From an uncultured Prevotellaceae bacterium (lineage in GTDB: Bacteria > Bacteroidota > Bacteroidia > Bacteroidales > Bacteroidaceae): DNA of 8,954 bases. Shown here piece by piece: positions 6,417 to 8,954 of the stretch; within the stretch, counting starts at the first letter, position 1; each line of letters begins with the position of its first letter. A model generated the notes under the pieces. The model saw only the letters and a list, made by a program, of their open reading frames with translations. It made no database searches and was not told the DNA's origin. The position numbers were made by a program, and so were the translations under genes. The stretch lies in NCBI GenBank assembly GCA_946408305.1, contig CAMJRQ010000034.1:1-8954 (forward strand), given 5' to 3'.

Positions 6417-6911
6417 ATGGAAGTAATACAGAGTTTCACCATCGACCACACCCATCTGAAGCCCGGCATCTACGTCTCGCGGCTCGACCGCGGCTTCACC
6501 ACCTTCGACCTGCGCATCACCGAGCCTAACTGCGAGCCCGCCGTGGCCCCGGCCGCCATGCACAGCCTGGAGCACCTCATGGCCACGTGGTTCCGCAACA
6601 GCGAGGCCAAGGACGACGTCGTCTACGTCGGGCCCATGGGATGCCTCACCGGCATGTATATCATCATGACGGGTTCCTACAGCGTCGAGGACATGCGACG
6701 GCTCACCATCCGGTGCCTGCAGTGGATTCTCGAGCAGGACCAGGTGCCCGCCACCGAGCCCCAGACCTGCGGCAACTATCTGCTCCACGACCTGCCGATG
6801 TGCAAGTGGGAGAGCGCACGCTATCTCGACCGCCTCGAGCATAACTTCCACTCGGAGTACACCAAACTGAGCGTCACCCTCGCCGACGGACGTGTCTTTG
6901 CCGACGCCTGA
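6417..6911 (+). CDS. luxS: S-ribosylhomocysteine lyase (autoinducer-2 synthesis)
   Basis: A 164-residue LuxS. It splits S-ribosylhomocysteine into homocysteine and 4,5-dihydroxy-2,3-pentanedione (DPD), which rearranges to autoinducer-2. The metal ligands are present: His49 and His53 in HSLEH (with catalytic Glu52) and Cys118 in TCGNYLLHDL. The second catalytic residue is Cys76 in PMGCLTGMY. FTIDHTHLKPGIYV and FDLRITEPN near the N-terminus are also typical, and the length is normal. The position after the cysteine is Leu where E. coli has Arg and B. subtilis Gln, so it is a variable site. It starts 12 bp after mtnN with no SD, which suggests one mRNA and perhaps translational coupling. Product and pathway are firmly indicated; whether AI-2 is a signal here or only a by-product of methyl-cycle recycling cannot be decided. 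Confidence 0.97.
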   Translation: MEVIQSFTIDHTHLKPGIYVSRLDRGFTTFDLRITEPNCEPAVAPAAMHSLEHLMATWFRNSEAKDDVVYVGPMGCLTGMYIIMTGSYSVEDMRRLTIRCLQWILEQDQVPATEPQTCGNYLLHDLPMCKWESARYLDRLEHNFHSEYTKLSVTLADGRVFADA

Positions 6912-6946
6912 CGTCCCCCTCTCTCATTCTTAAGCTCTGATATCCC

Positions 6947-7873
6947 GTGTCGGGCGAACTGCTCTCCCTTGTCGTGGCGCTGATGTGGACGTTCACCGCC
7001 CTCCTGGCCGAAGTGGCCAGCAAGCGGCTCGGTGCGCTGACGCTCAACGTGTGGCGCATGCTCATCACCCTGCTCCTGCTGGGCCTTACGCTGTGGGTCA
7101 CCTGCGGTTCGCCGTGGCCCCAGTATGTGCCGCCCTCGGCCTGGGGCTGGCTGCTGGCTAGCGGTTTCATGGGCTTCGTCTTCGGCGACTATTGCCTCTT
7201 CAACAGCTATCTGCTCATCGGCAGCCGTTTCGGCCAGCTCTTCATGACGCTGGCCAGCCCCTTTGCCGCCCTCACCGCCTGGGTGCTGATGGGGGAGCGG
7301 ATGACGCCCCTGGCCCTCCTGGGCATGGTGGTGACCCTCTCGGGCATCAGCCTCTCCATCCTGAGCAAGGACGACGGCGGCCATCGCCACGTGAAGCTGC
7401 CCTGGCGCGGCGTGCTGCTGGGCATCGGGGCCGGACTGGGGCAGGGCGTGGGCCTCGTCTTCAGCAAGATGGGCCTCCAGGCCTACGAGGCCGCCCTGCC
7501 GCCCGACGCCGCTGCCGGGGTGGGCGAGATGCTGCCCTTTGCCGGCACCATGATTCGCATCCTGATGGGCCTCGCTGGCTTCAGCCTGGCCCTCCTGCTC
7601 ACCCGCCAGACGGCCACCATGCCCCGCCTCTTCCACGACCGCCGGGCTGCCTGGGCCACCCTGGGCACCATCCTCCTGGGGCCCTTCCTCGGCGTAAGCC
7701 TCAGCCTGAAGGCCGTGGGGCTGACCCATGCCGGCGTGGCGCAGACGCTCATGGGACTCACGCCCGTCCTCATCCTGTGGCCCGCCCACCTCATGTTCGG
7801 CACCCGCATCACCCGCGCCGAAGTCCTCGGAGCCATCATTGCCGTGGCCGGTGCCTCGCTTTTTTTCCTCTAA
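6947..7873 (+). CDS. EamA/DMT-family transporter next to luxS
   Basis: A 308-residue inner-membrane protein with about ten predicted spans in two EamA repeats. The first repeat ends with SPFAALTAWVLMGERMTPLALLGMVVTLSGI (104-134) and the second with the matching LTPVLILWPAHLMFGTRITRAEVLGAIIAVAGAS (271-304). In the second repeat GTR replaces the GER of the first, so the usual glutamate is absent. A charged loop KDDGGHRHVK (141-150) joins the halves. Family members export amino acids, metabolites or nucleotide precursors (RhtA and YdeD are known amino-acid exporters). The start is GTG at 6947: the codon three triplets upstream is a stop (6938-6940), and the next ATG (6983) would cut into the first span. 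The gene lies 35 bp after luxS and probably shares its transcript. Substrate unknown. Confidence 0.88.
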   Translation: MSGELLSLVVALMWTFTALLAEVASKRLGALTLNVWRMLITLLLLGLTLWVTCGSPWPQYVPPSAWGWLLASGFMGFVFGDYCLFNSYLLIGSRFGQLFMTLASPFAALTAWVLMGERMTPLALLGMVVTLSGISLSILSKDDGGHRHVKLPWRGVLLGIGAGLGQGVGLVFSKMGLQAYEAALPPDAAAGVGEMLPFAGTMIRILMGLAGFSLALLLTRQTATMPRLFHDRRAAWATLGTILLGPFLGVSLSLKAVGLTHAGVAQTLMGLTPVLILWPAHLMFGTRITRAEVLGAIIAVAGASLFFL

Positions 7874-7875
7874 AA

Positions 7876-7908
7876 TTTGGTCAATCCAAAGAGTTGTCGT
7901 AATTTTGC
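7876..7908 (+). promoter_or_regulatory. Bacteroidota-type promoter for tRNA-Ser
   Basis: TTTG at 7876-7879, a 20-nt spacer and TAATTTTGC at 7900-7908 match the consensus fully. The -33 box starts 2 nt after the stop codon of the EamA gene. The predicted start is about 7912-7914, some 10 nt before the mature tRNA end. Confidence 0.85.
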
Positions 7909-7923
7909 AGCCGAAATCCACAG

Positions 7924-8013
7924 GGAGAGATGCCAGAGTGGACGAATGGACCGCACTCGAAATGCGGCGTACGGGTGACTGTACCGGGGGTTCGAATCCC
8001 TCTCTCTCCGCCA
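7924..8013 (+). tRNA. tRNA-Ser, anticodon CGA
   Basis: A complete 90-nt class II tRNA. The acceptor stem GGAGAGA (7924-7930) pairs with TCTCTCC (8003-8009), discriminator G8010, and CCA is encoded (8011-8013). The D stem CCA/TGG is short; the anticodon stem CCGCA (7951-7955) pairs with TGCGG (7963-7967), with loop CTCGAAA giving anticodon CGA (7958-7960), which reads UCG. A long variable arm with GTAC/GTAC, the serine hallmark, spans roughly 7968-7985. The T arm GGGGG-TTCGAAT-CCCTC (7986-8002) is intact. It has its own promoter and terminator. Confidence 0.97.
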
Positions 8014-8019
8014 AAAGTA

Positions 8020-8046
8020 GGAAGCCTCGCCAAGGGCTTCCTTTTT
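8020..8046 (+). terminator. Intrinsic terminator behind tRNA-Ser
   Basis: GGAAGCC (8020-8026) and GGCTTCC (8035-8041) form a perfect 7-bp stem with an 8-nt loop, followed directly by TTTTT (8042-8046). It begins 6 nt after the tRNA CCA. It probably ends both the tRNA transcript and any read-through from mtnN-luxS-EamA, as no other terminator is visible before it. Confidence 0.88.
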
Positions 8047-8165
8047 GTTTCGTCGGAGAATTGGCGAGGTGAGAGGGTGCGCGCTGGTCTTTTTCCTAAG
8101 TGATTATTTCCTGACATTTCTGCTCTTCTGGTTTGCCGGAAAGTTCGGCTCGAGTGAAAACGGTG

Positions 8166-8183
8166 AAGGGTTTTGGCCAAAAC
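8166..8183. repeat. Palindromic repeat AAGGGTTTTGGCCAAAAC
   Basis: AAGGGTTTTGGCCAAAA (8166-8182) matches 16 of 17 bases of 2758-2774 and the first 13 bases match 2780-2792 exactly. Within it, 8170-8183 (GTTTTGGCCAAAAC) is a perfect 14-bp palindrome. This suggests a dispersed intergenic repeat family. Confidence 0.6.
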
Positions 8184-8514
8184 ATCGAGTAGTTTTTGCC
8201 AACGCAACGTGGTGTTCCGGCCCGAGGAACGCGTTGTTTTGATGCAAAGTGCAGGTTGGCGGCCGAAAATCGAATTCTGGGAGTGCTGATTATGAATGAG
8301 TTATAATTTCGTCGTTTCCCGTGTTGCCGTCTTCCGCATCGCGGCCCACTGTTTCTCATCGTTTCGCACGTCGTTTTTCGGAGGGCGGATTTGGCTGGCG
8401 CGAGGCGAGGAGGTAAAAAATATTTAATATTTCGAGTATTTTTGAGGCGCCGGAAAGCCGGGCGGTTTCCATCGGCTCCGCCCCGCCGGCCGGCCGCGAT
8501 TTTCCACCGTTTCC

Positions 8515-8547
8515 TTTGGCCGTTACGCCGAAAATGAGTAATTTTGC
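8515..8547 (+). promoter_or_regulatory. Bacteroidota-type promoter for the serine hydrolase
   Basis: TTTG at 8515-8518, a 20-nt spacer and TAATTTTGC at 8539-8547 match the consensus. The predicted start near 8551-8553 gives an A-rich leader of about 30 nt without an SD before ATG 8583. Confidence 0.85.
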
Positions 8548-8582
8548 ATCGGAGAAAACCCAAATTCAAAAATTTCCATACA

Positions 8583-8954
8583 ATGAAAAAGATTATTATT
8601 CTGCTGCTGGCATCGTTCTCGCTGACGATGGCGGCCAAGACGAAACCCCGGGATTCGAAAACTCAGTTTGCACGCGAGGTGCTGCAGCCCTATGTGGACA
8701 ACGGGCAGCTGGCGGGCGCCATCAGTGTGTTCTATAACAACGGCGTGCAGGAGACCTGCTGCGTGGGCTATGCCGACGTGGCCGCCAAGCGCCCCATACG
8801 CATGGACAACGTCTACATGCAGTGCTCGCAGACGAAGGGCTTCTGCGGCGTGACGATAGCCAAGCTGGTGGAGGAAGGGCGCCTCTCGCTCGACGACCCC
8901 GTCTCGAAGTACCTGCCCGAGTTCAAGGAGCTCTGGGTGCAGGACAGTGAGAAA
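8583..8954 (+). CDS. Secreted serine hydrolase, beta-lactamase/class C family, N-terminal part (cut by window edge)
   Basis: The first 124 residues are visible; the gene continues past the window. A signal peptide (MKKIIILLLASFSLTMAA, probable cut near residue 18) sends the protein to the periplasm or beyond. The segment GQLAGAISVFYNNG...GYADVAAKRPIRMDN is the typical N-terminal strand region of the PF00144 family. The SxxK motif is SQTK (Ser82, Lys85), and LVEEGRLSLDDPVSKYLPEF is a family hallmark. These enzymes include class C beta-lactamases, DD-peptidases and esterases; most Bacteroidota members are not resistance enzymes. The later YxN and HxG motifs lie outside the window. Cysteines at 59, 60, 81 and 88 are unusually many, one directly before the catalytic serine. 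ATG 8583 follows an A-rich leader and a strong promoter. Confidence 0.88.
   Translation, partial: MKKIIILLLASFSLTMAAKTKPRDSKTQFAREVLQPYVDNGQLAGAISVFYNNGVQETCCVGYADVAAKRPIRMDNVYMQCSQTKGFCGVTIAKLVEEGRLSLDDPVSKYLPEFKELWVQDSEK

Larger units (their letters stand above)
8047..8582. other. Gene-poor intergenic region of about 540 bp
   Basis: I see no convincing protein gene on either strand here. Open frames of 65 residues (plus) and 180 residues (minus) have no family features; the minus one is rich in Arg/Lys and runs across a good promoter, so both look spurious. The region holds the palindromic repeat at 8166-8183, a possible bulged hairpin at 8200-8236, an AT-rich hairpin at 8416-8443, a GGAAA/TTTCC hairpin around 8452-8470, and the hydrolase promoter at 8515-8547. 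Confidence 0.65.

Noticed and set aside
6642..6665. Leu after the LuxS catalytic cysteine (GCLTG) as a defect
   Set aside because: This position is Arg in E. coli and Gln in B. subtilis, so it varies among active enzymes; all metal and catalytic residues are present.
7990..8013. tRNA-Ser 3' end as an integration (att) site
   Set aside because: No second copy of the tRNA 3' sequence and no integrase gene are visible in the window.
8378..8386. TCGGAGGGC, identical to the right arm of the mtnN inverted repeat
   Set aside because: Only 9 bases, no partner arm nearby and no promoter box in the same arrangement; a chance match in GC-rich DNA is plausible.
8096..8638. Open frame of 180 residues on the minus strand in the large intergenic gap
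   Set aside because: No recognisable domain, composition dominated by Arg/Lys/Asn from low-constraint DNA, and it covers the hydrolase promoter and signal-peptide codons of the real gene.

Overview
The window looks like chromosomal DNA of a Bacteroidota bacterium, most likely a GC-rich Bacteroidales (Bacteroides/Prevotella/Muribaculaceae type). The evidence is three clear Bacteroidota promoters, each TTG-N20-TAnnTTTG, ahead of mtnN, a tRNA gene and a serine hydrolase. Start regions are mostly A-rich or lack a Shine-Dalgarno (SD) sequence, and the protein families are typical of gut Bacteroidales. Coding DNA is GC-rich and the intergenic stretches are clearly AT-richer. I see no insertion sequence, phage gene or CRISPR array.

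Left half (1-5464, all on the minus strand, so read right to left): an OprO/OprP-like outer-membrane porin, then a 510-residue Na+/solute symporter (SSS family), then after a 141-bp gap with a 22-bp tandem repeat come iorA, iorB and a class I/II PLP aminotransferase that runs off the window. The last three are tightly coupled through two ATGA stop/start overlaps, each with a near-perfect SD 7 nt before the start. The expected chemistry is that the aminotransferase interconverts an amino acid and its 2-oxo acid, and IorAB oxidatively decarboxylates aryl-pyruvates to aryl-acetyl-CoA with ferredoxin (or runs in reverse). The porin and symporter could supply the substrate, but that link is inferred.

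Middle (5465-5708): a 244-bp divergent intergenic region carrying the mtnN promoter and an inverted repeat just upstream of it.

Right half (5709-7873, plus strand): mtnN (pfs), luxS and an EamA-family transporter in one tight cluster. MtnN cleaves S-adenosylhomocysteine to S-ribosylhomocysteine and LuxS converts that to homocysteine and DPD, the precursor of autoinducer-2. The transporter may export something connected with this pathway, but its substrate cannot be read from sequence. Directly after it come a tRNA-Ser(CGA) gene with its own promoter and a strong intrinsic terminator. A roughly 540-bp region without a convincing gene follows (8047-8582), holding a palindromic repeat related to the one at 2756-2832, two possible hairpins and a good promoter. 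The window ends inside a secreted serine hydrolase of the beta-lactamase/class C family.

Nothing here is clearly a new system. The most interesting points are the IorA without its usual C-terminal ferredoxin domain, the paired SD-encoding gene ends in a phylum that seldom uses SD, the dispersed GTTTTGGCCAAAAC-type repeat, and the transporter attached to mtnN-luxS.
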